From assembly GCA_001247695.2 (NCBI GenBank), contig LGRX02028845.1, forward strand, positions 1 through 32,728: a DNA stretch of 32,728 bases. The letters are read 5' to 3'. Under the pieces are notes generated by a model that searched no databases, had not been told where the DNA came from, and saw only the letters and a list, made by a program, of their open reading frames with translations. Both the position numbers and the translations under genes were made by a program. Each line of letters begins with the position of its first letter. Position 1 is the first letter of the stretch. This DNA is from Cymbomonas tetramitiformis (lineage: Eukaryota > Chlorophyta > Pyramimonadophyceae > Pyramimonadales > Pyramimonadaceae). Below are positions 1 through 8,747 of this stretch, piece by piece.

Positions 1-1367
1 TGTGCACAGTACACATTCCGCGTCTCCGAGCTACGGCTTCCTCCGCCACCGCCGCCCCCAGCCCCGCCGAGCCCGCCGCCTGCTCCGGAGAGCCCGAATC
101 CTCCTCGGTCACACCCGCCGCCTGCCCCGTTCTTCGCCGGTGCCCAACCGCCTGTGCATTCGACCCTGCAGCGACGAGTGGTGCAGTCTGCAGCGACCCC
201 CTTGGAGGCGCAGTGGCACAATCGACTCGAACCTTTAGCGTTGAGGCCGACCGCGTGGTGACTGCGGCTCCGTTGGTTGTTCTGTGAGGGCTGTTCAGAT
301 CGCCGCCTTATCCTCCATCCCCACCATTCCCACCGCCGGCGCCCCCCAGCCCTCCTCGATCGCCAGCTGCGGGGTTAGACGGCGTGATTGTGGGCGTGGT
401 GATCGGTGGCGTGCTCGTCGCGGCCATGCTAGCTGGCTACCTCTTTAGGCGGCGCCTGCCCTGCACCTGCTTCCACGAGCAGCCGCAGCAGTTTGCATAC
501 ACAAAAGCGAACGGCGCTCAGCTGGTGGCCATGGGAAGGGCCGGAAAGGTGGGGGCGCCCCCAGATCTTCTGGCAGATCGCTCCTCGCCTCATCCTTCCC
601 GCCCGCGTGTCACCCAGCCAGCGCCCTATCCCACCTCCACGGGCACGCCAAGGCGACCTCTCGCCCCTCTCGCTTCCACGTGCCAAACCTGTCATCCACG
701 TCCTTAGACCTCCGCCAAAGAACCGGATATCATTTCGTTTGCTTTCGTCAGTAACTGCGCCCGCATGGACTGACGGCTGCATGCGAATCAAGAGCTCAAG
801 CACGGCAGCCAGAGTGGCGTGGGAACTTCGGTTTATTGTGCTGGGTTTTTGGGTTTTCGGGTTGTTGCGGTGGAATCGCAGTGTCCGCCCTCGCCCCCGC
901 CGACCACGGAGGACCGCGTGCTGGGCATGCACCTGCCGCTCGTCGGCGCCACGGAGGAGAGCGCGAGGTGCCTCGGAGTTCCGCCGGAGAGCTCCACGTC
1001 GCGGCATCTGTTGGACCTGCGGGCGCACCCGGGGAGACTGGGGGGAATGCAGCCGGCAGCGAGCGGCGGCGACGAGATCCTCGCTCTGCAGGCGCGGTAC
1101 AAGGGCGGGGGAGCTTGGCCGAGCTCGCCCCAGCCTACCCCGAGCAGCGGAGTAGAGAGGCACGCCAACGATACACCCTTCGAACTGCGGTTCCCGCACC
1201 GGGTGACCTTCCATACCACTGAGGGCGTTGGAGGGGAGGTCCTTGTGCACTCCCTGGGGGGTGGCGCGGGCGGTAGCAGCATCGACGGCAGCCGCAGCGA
1301 TGAAGATGCTATCTGTGGCGGCGGCGGTGATGACGGCGGCGTCCGCAGCGACACAGCAGCTGCGCAG
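1..1367 (+). CDS. Family member A: single-pass membrane protein with proline-rich stalk (5' partial, exons 1-3)
   Basis: I infer three exons: 1-107, 299-548 and 882-1367. Introns are 108-298 (phase 2) and 549-881 (phase 0), with GT-AG ends and a consistent frame. Exon 1 enters from outside the window and encodes the end of a probable extracellular region followed by a Pro-rich stalk. Exon 2 continues the stalk (PPYPPSPPFPPPAPP), then has a hydrophobic helix from about 384 to 446 (VIVGVVIGGVLVAAMLAGYL) followed by a basic RRR stop-transfer. Exon 3 is presumably cytoplasmic and ends with the family block: FPHRVTFHTTE directly joined to GEVLVHSLG. It ends at a CAG/GTGCGT donor. This layout is common in algal surface proteins. 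The function of the cytoplasmic block is unknown. The splicing is read by eye from the sequence; alternative donors exist in exon 1. Confidence 0.5.
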
Positions 1368-1850
1368 GTGCGTGCGTGCGGCTGGGCACACCATCGGCCC
1401 AAGGTGGAGATTGGCCGTCCCTCATGGCAACTCCAGCCTTGGCGTATCTGCGGGCGTGGCGTCGCAGTGAGGCGAGGCCGCAAGGTTGGATGCGCGGTGG
1501 CAGTATGCAAGAGGTGGGCTGTGCTTGACACCTGGTTGGTTGGGGCGAGACGCAGGATCCGGTGGAAGGTGCAAAAGAGACGGCTCGGATCATTTACCGC
1601 TGCCAGATTCTGCGTCTGCAGTTTGCCGGCGGGGAGAGCGCTTTGACGGGGAACGGCAGCACCGGCGCTCTTCGCCATCACTTGCAGCCAGCTGGCGCGA
1701 TCAGCTCCACCCATCGTAGCGCTGTAGACAATCAGGGCGCTCCGCACCCTGGTTCAATCGACACCGCTGAACTTTGTCCTGCCGGCTCTCGTGCTGGTAT
1801 GCCGGCGCCGCGTGATGGCATAGAAGCGGATGCCGCCGCATTCCCTCAGC
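1368..1850 (+). other. Probable intron of family member A
   Basis: This lies between the GTGCGT donor after exon 3 and an acceptor-like CCCTCAG at 1850. Both boundaries are phase 0. It contains fragments that loosely resemble the missing middle of the family block (around 1404-1440, readable as VEIGRPSWQ), so an unrecognised exon may be hidden here. Confidence 0.3.
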
Positions 1851-3163
1851 TGCAAGGAGCTGAGCTGAGAGATGTCGGAGTCGGCCTCATGATCTGGGCC
1901 GTAGATAAGCCCGAGGCAGCCGAGGGAGCTCGACGAGAGCAACGTTTGGTGTGGAAGGCATGCGCGGCCAAGGACTGGGGCTTCGGTGTTCCGGAAGGGG
2001 GTGAGCCGCCCTCGTGGATGCTCCTTTCGGAAGTGGAGGAGGACGTAGATGAGGGGATGGAGACGGAGTCGCCGGCGACGGAGGAAGAGACAGCGGTCGC
2101 CTCTTCGCAGCCGGCGCGGCTCACGCTGCGCCCTCCGCCGGCTCTCATGGCGGACGTGCAGAGGCATCTGCTGCCGGTGCCGGCGCCCGACGCTGCGACC
2201 ACACGGCGCAGCAGCTATCCGCTCACAACGTTGCCGGCGGCGCTCTGCTGCGGGCTCGACGACCCTCGCGTGGCCACTCGCCTGCGAGCGCTGACGAGGT
2301 CCCCGCCGGCCGCTCGCAATGAGAGCTCCCACAGGGTGCCACCGGCGCAGGCGATGTGCCCACTGCCGGCCGGGGAGGGTCGAGCCAGGTCCAAGGGGGG
2401 CGCACCGGGAGGCGGGGTGAGCCGAGTGATGGTTGGTGCTTGCTCCGGAGCAGCAGAGGGCGGGGAGAACCCCGCTGGGCTCGTGCAGGTGGTGCGACAC
2501 CCCGCCACCGCATCTGATAGCAGCGCAGCCTGGAGGGGTGGCCGCCACGTGGAGAACGGCGACGCACCCACACGTAGCGGCGAAAGGCCCCGAGCAGGCG
2601 ACTTGGAGGGCTTGGGAGGGGCGAGCTCAGCCTCGCAGGGGAGTGGGGAACGGGTCGAAGGATGGGGTGCTTCGGCCTCGGGCACCACGGGATGCTCGCA
2701 AGCCGATGACAGCATGGGCGGTGGGGAGTCTCCGCAGGCTGAGAAGGGAGCTGAAGGTAGCGAGGGGGGTGCAGAGGGACGGATGGCGGGTGCCCGCGCG
2801 GAGCAAGGCGAAGGGCATGGGGCTGTGAGGGAGCAGCGGGGAGCTGGAGGCGCAGAGGAGGGAGGTGGCACTGCGGCAGCAGAGCCGCAGGGAAACGCGG
2901 CGCAGGTGCTCGGATGGACGGAGGTGGCGCCCCCCGATGGTCCCGCGGCGGGTGTGCTGCGGCGAGTGCTCGTGATGGGGAGGAGCACCGCCTCGGCAGC
3001 GCCAGATGAGGCGCCAGGGGCAGTGCGCGTCCAGCGGGTGACCGCCGGTGGGAGCAGGCACGGAGATGCGAGTGCGGACAATTGCTGGGCGCCGTCGGTG
3101 GAGTTCTGCCAGGTGCGCTCCACGGCCTGGGCCCGCTCAGCGTTGTGCTGGGCGCACCTTTAG
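1851..3163 (+). CDS. Family member A, probable last exon: family block end plus low-complexity Gly/Ala/Glu tail
   Basis: An open frame of about 437 codons follows the acceptor at 1850 and ends at a stop at 3161-3163. Its start reads GLMIWAVDKPEAAEG, then LVWKACAAKDWG. This matches the end of the family block in members B (MMWVADEVEEAG, IWRACWASLWP) and C (IMVWVTASEAAPG, VWRACYSQAWP). An acidic stretch and a long Gly/Ala/Glu/Arg-rich low-complexity tail follow. High GC keeps several frames open here on both strands, so the tail may be partly spurious. The homologous first 60 codons are the best-supported part. Confidence 0.45.
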
Positions 3164-3352
3164 CGTCGCTTGCTCGTGTTGGAAGCACGGAAGGGGCATC
3201 GGCGGCGCACGCCTCCTGTGCGGTCCTGCGCAGGCGCGATGACGTGTCTTCGTTCACGGGTGTAGGGATGCTCCATCAATTGTGGGTCGCGCCGAATTCA
3301 GACATGAAACGAAGTTAGCAAGTTGGCTACCTCTGCATTGATCGCCCATGGT
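3164..3352 (+). other. Intergenic, downstream of member A
   Basis: No convincing gene. Short open frames exist in several phases. No TGTAA was seen soon after the stop of member A. Confidence 0.4.
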
Positions 3353-3627
3353 GGTGTTGGATTGGTCGCTTAATGGGCCAGTGATGGCGTCGTAGTGGCT
3401 GCACGACGGTGTTGGATTGGTCGCTTAATGGGCCAGTGATGGCGTCGTAGTGGCCGCACGATGGTGTTGAATTGGTCGCTTAATGGGCCAGTGATGGCAT
3501 CGTAGTGGCCGCACGATGGTGTTGGATTGGTCGCTTAATGGGCTAGTGATGGCGTCGTAGTGGCCGCATGATGGTGTTGGATTGGTCGCTTAATGGGCTA
3601 GTGATGGCGTCGTAGTGGCCGCACGAT
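3353..3627 (+). repeat. Tandem repeat, 55-bp unit, 5 copies
   Basis: The marker GGTGTTGG (GGTGTTGA in copy 3) starts at 3353, 3408, 3463, 3518 and 3573, exactly 55 bp apart. Each unit then holds ATTGGTCGCTTAATGGGC and GTGATGGCGTCGTAGTGG. The copies differ by only a few substitutions, so the expansion is recent. Confidence 0.95.
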
Positions 3628-4080
3628 GGGCGCATGCACGATGTACACATGCTGGCTGCAGATAGCTCCCATGGCGGCGGCATCATGGCTTTAAGATGGT
3701 CCCCATGATGTGCAAATGTATGCCGCCCACACGATGGTCCCCGTGATGGCGTCATGATTGGCAGGGCCATGTGCCCGTGAGTGATATGGGCGGGATGTGG
3801 ACGAACATGGGTCGATGGGCGGATATGAGTCCCACGCATGGTGCAACTCCCCAATCGTACATGAAGGGCTCGCATGCGCCACAAGCAGTGCTGGACACTC
3901 CCTTGCTGCAGCAGCATATGGCAGGCACCTCCGTCGATGGCACATAGACAAACAGTTGGCGGGAGGCCAGCGTTCGCCTGGAAGCGTGCCCACCTGCGTT
4001 CACCGGATCGGGGTGAGGACGGTATCTGGACCGCTGATTGGATGGGGGGCAAAATCGGTGGTGAGTGGCACGTGCGTCAG
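3628..4080 (+). other. Region upstream of member B, no confident exon
   Basis: The first part (to about 3790) is rich in ATGATGG-like words that resemble decayed satellite. An open frame on the plus strand from 3874 runs into the member B exon, and an acceptor-like CGTGCGTCAG ends at 4080. An upstream exon of member B could lie here, but I see no homologous block. Confidence 0.3.
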
Positions 4081-4826
4081 ATGGAGTCATCCGCTGAACC
4101 CCGCATCCCGCAGACAATACTGAAGCTGCCTCACCGCGTCTGTTTCCGCACCGCCGAGCTGCTCGAGGTGGGGCGCCTTTTCCCTTTGCCTTTGCCTCCT
4201 TTTCAAACTCTGAGGATCATTTGCCTCCATCAGGCATCAACGAATCTGAGATCGAAGCGAGCGACCTTCGCTAAAGCATTCTTCTTGGGCTCGGGGGGAG
4301 AGGCATCAATGAGCAAATGGCCTGAGACGGGGGAGGCGGTCTCGGTGGAGGATGTGTACTGTCACAGGGGGAGGTGCTAGTGCACTCACTCGGGCGCCCC
4401 ACAGGCCGTCCTCATCGCTGGCAACCCGGAAACCCGGAGATCGGGGGTCTCCCATTGGGGGTCACTGTGCCGATCAATCCTGGGTATCGCTGTCAAGTCA
4501 CTAAGTTTCCGCCGACAGATATGACACCGTCCGAAGCCGGCCAGGAAGCAGGCCTCATGATGTGGGTGGCAGACGAGGTAGAGGAGGCGGGGGAGGATGA
4601 GCTAATTTGGCGAGCCTGCTGGGCATCCCTTTGGCCGCGGGCAAAGGATGACCCGAGCTCACAGTTGGCCCACGCCGCAGTGCCGATGGCGGCAGTGCCC
4701 GAGGACGGGATCCCGAGTGCAGGGCCGCAGGTGCGCCTGCCCCCCTCCCTCCACAGGGCGCCACGCTGTCGTAGCACCTCTTCGTCTCCCCCTGCTCGCC
4801 CCCTTGTTGCCTCGAAGCTTTCCTAA
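4081..4826 (+). CDS. Family member B: unknown-domain protein, two recognised exons
   Basis: Exon 4081-4167 begins at an ATG directly after an acceptor-like CAG and encodes TILKLPHRVCFRTAELLE. The intron 4168-4367 is 200 nt, GTGGGG to CACAG, phase 0. Exon 4368-4826 encodes GEVLVHSLG, GLPLGVTVPINPGYRC, MMWVADEVEEAGEDELIWRA and WASLWP, then a Pro/Ser-rich tail to the stop. This is the cleanest copy of the family block. Unlike member A, the intron falls between FRTAE and GEVLVHSLG. No transmembrane segment is visible. A separate ATG start at 4081 is possible, as is translation from further exons upstream. No known domain is recognised. Confidence 0.55.
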
Positions 4827-4870
4827 CTGCTGGCGCATGCAATTGGTTCTGGCGCCGCCGGAGTGGACTG

Positions 4871-4875
4871 CTGTA
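4871..4875 (+). terminator. TGTAA polyadenylation-type signal after member B
   Basis: TGTAA lies 45 nt after the member B stop codon. TGTAA is the usual poly(A) signal in chlorophyte algae; its use here is inferred from position. Confidence 0.4.
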
Positions 4876-5580
4876 ATTTTGTGGGGGTGCTGCTGAGGTT
4901 GGCACACTCGAAGCAGCGGACATCGTGGGCGCCTCGTGGTGATCTGGTGATTGCAAGACTTCTTCAAAAAGCGACCCTAGCTAGGGCTCTACTCGTGGCG
5001 AAGCGCTTCTATGATTGCTCCTGACGTTCGCCGCTGTGTTGATAGTGCTGGACTCATGCTGGCTTGATCCTATCTCTCAGCTCTCCGCCGATCCGAAGTG
5101 TAGAGTGCTGCGTAAAAGATACGAGACGAAGTAGAACAGATCGCGGTATCAACTTGCCACCGTTGGAAACAACCTAGGCCTGCCAATGGAAACCACCCAC
5201 TCTTTCGATGACGGGGTTTTAGAGTCGCCCCGAGATGCTCGCCGCGTGACTTGAGCGACTGCGTGGAACATATTTCATCCTCAGCCATGTGTCATCCTCG
5301 GTCATGTGATTGCATCTCTGAGCATTCGAAGACGTCCATGATCAAAGCCAACGCGCCTTGACGGCCGTCACGCGCGCTCGATCCGGCTTCTTGCGCATGT
5401 CTTCTCCGGCATGGCAGCCGGCTCCGGCGTGGCCCCCTCACTGTCTGCGCATCGCCGGGCGCGCCTTTTCCCACGTCATGCGGCGCCCCTTTGCAGACAG
5501 GACGCCGCCCAACTCGACGCAAATCTCGCGCATATCGGTCGGTTTAGGCGCCGTGGGCTGTTTCCAGCTGGGCGACTCGG
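4876..5580. other. Intergenic between members B and C
   Basis: No convincing gene. From about 5358 an open plus-strand frame includes NSTQISRISVGLGAVGCFQ and could be an upstream exon of member C, but nothing homologous supports it. Confidence 0.3.
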
Positions 5581-6129
5581 ATGCGGCGCAAGCGAAGGCG
5601 GCGGCGTTGGGTTGGGGGGGGCGGAGAGGTGCAGGCGCTCTGGGCTTTAGTTGCCGCAGCACTTGGCTGCCCACCGGCGATGCGCATTCCCGGCGGCCTG
5701 GCCTGCGGGCTGCGAGAGCGCACCATCGTGAGCGAGCTCGACTACCTCCAGCGCTGCGCCCTCGCCGAGGCCTGCGCCGGCTCACCCACGCAGCCCTCCA
5801 GCACTCCCACAGCACCACCTTCCGCCTCCCCTTCAACTGTCAAGCACTGCTCCGAGCCCTCGGCAGGCCCGCCGCCCTCGTCGAGCCCCGTGTGTGGCAA
5901 CCTTCCGGCACATCTCACCACAGCATTCAGCACTGGTGAGGAGGAAGAGATGTCACCGGTGCGCCCTGCAAGAGCTCGTGTCAGGACCCCTCCTCTGGTT
6001 GCCCAATGGAGCTTCAGCCGCACCGAGGCGCGTGCCCCAGTGCGGGAGGCACAGCCCTCCCTCATAGGCGAGCTCTCCACTGACCGGCCTCCCGCCTTCC
6101 CAGCAGTATCCACAGTATCCAGTGGCTGA
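5581..6129 (+). CDS. Family member C, possible upstream exon containing the IPGGLACGLRE motif
   Basis: An open frame contains MRIPGGLACGLRERTIVSEL from 5680, followed by a Pro/Ser/Thr-rich stretch. The motif recurs as a short scrap at 8673-8747, which supports it as a real conserved coding segment. The frame stops at 6129. How it splices to the next exon at 6282 is unresolved: a GTGAGG donor near 5936 is in phase 1 and does not fit the phase 0 acceptor. High GC makes the outer limits uncertain. Confidence 0.4.
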   Translation: MRRKRRRRRWVGGGGEVQALWALVAAALGCPPAMRIPGGLACGLRERTIVSELDYLQRCALAEACAGSPTQPSSTPTAPPSASPSTVKHCSEPSAGPPPSSSPVCGNLPAHLTTAFSTGEEEEMSPVRPARARVRTPPLVAQWSFSRTEARAPVREAQPSLIGELSTDRPPAFPAVSTVSSG

Positions 6130-6281
6130 TCATATGGCAGCACTACCATGTTAGCCAGCCTTCGTCGCGAGGCCACACATGCCCCTGTCCCTGCGCCTTG
6201 GCACGGCCCCCAGCATGTTAGGGGCACTCAGAGCGAACGCGTTTCAGATGGTGACGTGGCGTGCGCGGTGGTGTGCCACAG

Positions 6282-6575
6282 GTCCACTCTCCCGGGAACC
6301 TCAGCGCGCCCTCCCTGCCCTCATCTCCGGGGTCCTTGCACTCACCGACTTCCCCGCCCCCCCCGGTGCCTGCGCTGCCGTGGCCCTCGCTGCCGTCGCC
6401 CAGGTCACTCAAGCCTGCCGAGGACGAATCCTGGGCGGAGGCGGCCGCATACGAGGAGGTTACCGTTGAGGAGGAAGCGGAGGTGTCGGGGGCACCGCCG
6501 AGCTCCTCCGAGCCGACTCGCCGTGTGCTCAAGATGCCCCACCTCGTGAAGTTCCGCACGTCCCAGCGAATCAAG
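6282..6575 (+). CDS. Family member C, exon with acidic region and PHLVKFRT block
   Basis: The acceptor GTGCCACAG ends at 6281 (phase 0). The exon encodes a Ser/Pro-rich stretch, an acidic segment (YEEVTVEEEAEVSG) and then RRVLKMPHLVKFRTSQRIK, which aligns with KLPHRVCFRTAELLE of member B. The exon appears to end at the same point as in B, but the sequence there is AAG/GCGCGG. It is either a weak GC donor or a decayed site. If the site is dead, member C may be a pseudogene or may splice further downstream. Confidence 0.45.
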
Positions 6576-6964
6576 GCGCGGCCTGGCCCGTCCTCCTGGG
6601 CCCACCCTCTTGAGTACGGAGCCCCTTCACTCGGAGCGGTGCTTGGTGCGCAGGCTCGCACTTCTGGTTGGCTGAAACCCTGAAGAACCCGGGAGTGGTT
6701 CAAGATGCGGAACCTTGCCTGTACAGGAACCTAGATCGCCAGGGACTGGGCTCGGCATGCCCTCTCCCTCCCGCAGCACCCTGCCCTATCCTCGCAAGCA
6801 GGCACCTGCGATCTGCGAGTATCCGCCACTGTCAGCACTTCGACTGCACAGCTGCACCCCCTCACGCTTCCCCCACGTCTGTGTATTCACCCTGCAGCTT
6901 TCCCAGAGATGACCCAGTCATCCTCGCGGCTGCCAAGATGCGGCGGAGGAGGGAGGTGGTGCAG

Positions 6965-7411
6965 GGAGAGGTGGTGGTACATAGCTTGGGCAAGGCCATA
7001 TCGGCTTGGCCTCACTGGAAGCCGGTGATGTCTGAGGTGCTGCCTTCCGGACTTGCCATCCCGATTCACTGCGGATACCGCTGCGAGGCGCTCGCCTGCA
7101 GCCTAGCGCACCCACCCGCAGACATCATGGTGTGGGTTACCGCCTCGGAGGCAGCCCCCGGTGTGGATGCGGAGGTGGGGAGGTCCCGGGCAGTGTGGCG
7201 AGCCTGTTACTCGCAGGCATGGCCAGCAGTGCTGCAGGACGCGGAGCTGCTCCTCGCGGAGGTGCGCGCCGCGTGCCCTCTCCTCCCCGCCAGGGCTCTG
7301 GGCTTTAGAGCTTTTGCTCACACTGCATCGAAAGCTACTCCGATATGTCGCGGAAACACCGAGATGGAGGCGCTGCTTGGAGCGCTGCGGTCCTGCGCTT
7401 TTCGATGCTGA
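6965..7411 (+). CDS. Family member C, last exon (GEVVVHSLG to VWRAC block)
   Basis: The acceptor GGTGGTGCAG ends at 6964 (phase 0). The exon encodes GEVVVHSLGKAISAWPHWKP, LPSGLAIPIHCGYRCEAL, PADIMVWVTASEAAPG and VWRACYSQAWP, then about 70 residues to a TGA at 7409-7411. It aligns along its length with the second exon of member B, and the acceptor and phase are the same. TGTAA follows 31 nt after the stop. The function is unknown; the two invariant Cys (GYRC, RAC) and many Trp suggest a folded domain. Confidence 0.6.
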   Translation, partial: GEVVVHSLGKAISAWPHWKPVMSEVLPSGLAIPIHCGYRCEALACSLAHPPADIMVWVTASEAAPGVDAEVGRSRAVWRACYSQAWPAVLQDAELLLAEVRAACPLLPARALGFRAFAHTASKATPICRGNTEMEALLGALRSCAFRC

Positions 7412-7441
7412 TATCCCAGATGCCGGACATGAATGTTCGAT

Positions 7442-7446
7442 TGTAA
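7442..7446 (+). terminator. TGTAA polyadenylation-type signal after member C
   Basis: TGTAA lies 31 nt after the stop of member C, followed by GCAAGTCGGG. This is a typical chlorophyte poly(A) signal position; its use is inferred. Confidence 0.45.
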
Positions 7447-8672
7447 TGCAAGTCGGGCCAGAGCACAGTGATGTCTGCACTCGTTCACGTGCGTGTTTCT
7501 GCGATGCATATTTCCGAGCGGTGTCAAATAAACCCAGCTGATTTGATCTTTTGCCCTCTGTCGGACTTTGCGATACGACACCCGGGACTCGCGCTCGCAT
7601 CGCACTCGAGGAAGTCTCGGATGACAGAGCTGAGAGTTTGGAACGCTCGTCTGAGGTTTCGTCTGAGGTTACGGTGAGGTAGTCCAAAGGCGTTTGCCGG
7701 TCATCCACGCAAATGACCAACCTCACCGCGGAAGAGAAACAGAACACTGGATTTCATCCGGCGCCTTTGGCCAATCCAAAGCATCGTTATTCACTATCCA
7801 CTACCTAGATGCTCTCCGTGTACAGTAGATTGCTGTCATCAGCAGCATTGTCCACATGCCACCCCTCGGCTGCACTTGCCTGGGTGTCGTCAGTGTTCCC
7901 TGCATCGGCTCCTCAATCCAGCGCCCCTCTGTTTCGCGCATCGACCATGTGTGGTGCACAATGCTAAGGCAGAAGCATCTCTGCACAGGTGATGGCAGAG
8001 AGCAACCCTCAGGACGTGGGTCCGCAGGTGAGTCCCGACTTTCAGTGTTGCGCCCATCATTTTGTGATGAATTCAGGCCGACGGTTTGACACATGCAGCC
8101 ATACTCATCTCGAGGCACCTCCAACTTGTCACAATGTTTTTGATTCTTTAGTAGGGAGTGGTGGGATGTTCTGGTGAAATCGCTTGAAGGCTCCAATGAT
8201 GGAAGGCTAAGTGCGTATTATAGATGCCTACGCATCGCCTAACTCATCATTTTTCAACAAGTAAATTGGAAATCGTGTAGCCAGCAGATGCAAGAAGAAA
8301 ATGCCACCCGATGCATGTGCAATCGTCGCATGCGCATGATCATGAACCGCGGAGCGCATATAAACTTCGCTTCCCTTTGGATATGGTTGTAGTCATGTTG
8401 CATGCGCCAGCCGGTTATCGCTTTGGAGGCCGCGCTCAAACCAGACAAAAGAGCCTCGCTTCTGTTGATTCCCCGGCCACTTCAGCATACTCCCGATTTT
8501 TTTGTTCAATTTGTTGATCCGTGTCGTTCCAGTATTGTGCTGCATTGATATTTTTGTATTTGGCTATGCTAGAGGCTCACCTGAGGATGCGAAAGGGATG
8601 GGTTGATCTGTTGATGATCAATGGCAGAATTTGTGGAACGCATTGAGCCTGAAGTTGTGCCCGTCGCGACGC
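7447..8672. other. Intergenic, no gene recognised
   Basis: Composition moves from GC-rich to AT-richer. Open frames are short and without homology to the neighbours. Nothing else was identified. Confidence 0.4.
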
Positions 8673-8747
8673 ATGTTCATTCCCGGCGGCCTTTTTTGTG
8701 GGCTGCGGGAGGAGCACGTGGTCGCTGAGCTCCATAGAATGCAATAA
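8673..8747 (+). pseudogene. Family scrap D: IPGGLFCGLREE fragment
   Basis: ATG to TAA over 25 codons reads MFIPGGLFCGLREEHVVAEL and aligns with MRIPGGLACGLRERTIVSEL of member C at 5680. The nucleotide match (ATTCCCGGCGGCC, GGGCTGCG) is also clear. No further homology follows, so this is a truncated relic of the upstream exon. Confidence 0.6.

Noticed and set aside
2215..3257. Long minus-strand open frames rich in Pro, Ala and Arg
   Set aside because: They are antisense to the family member A exon and stay open only because of high GC; no recognisable motif.
3353..3627. CRISPR-like array
   Set aside because: The units are contiguous with no unique spacers, and the genome is eukaryotic; it is a simple satellite.
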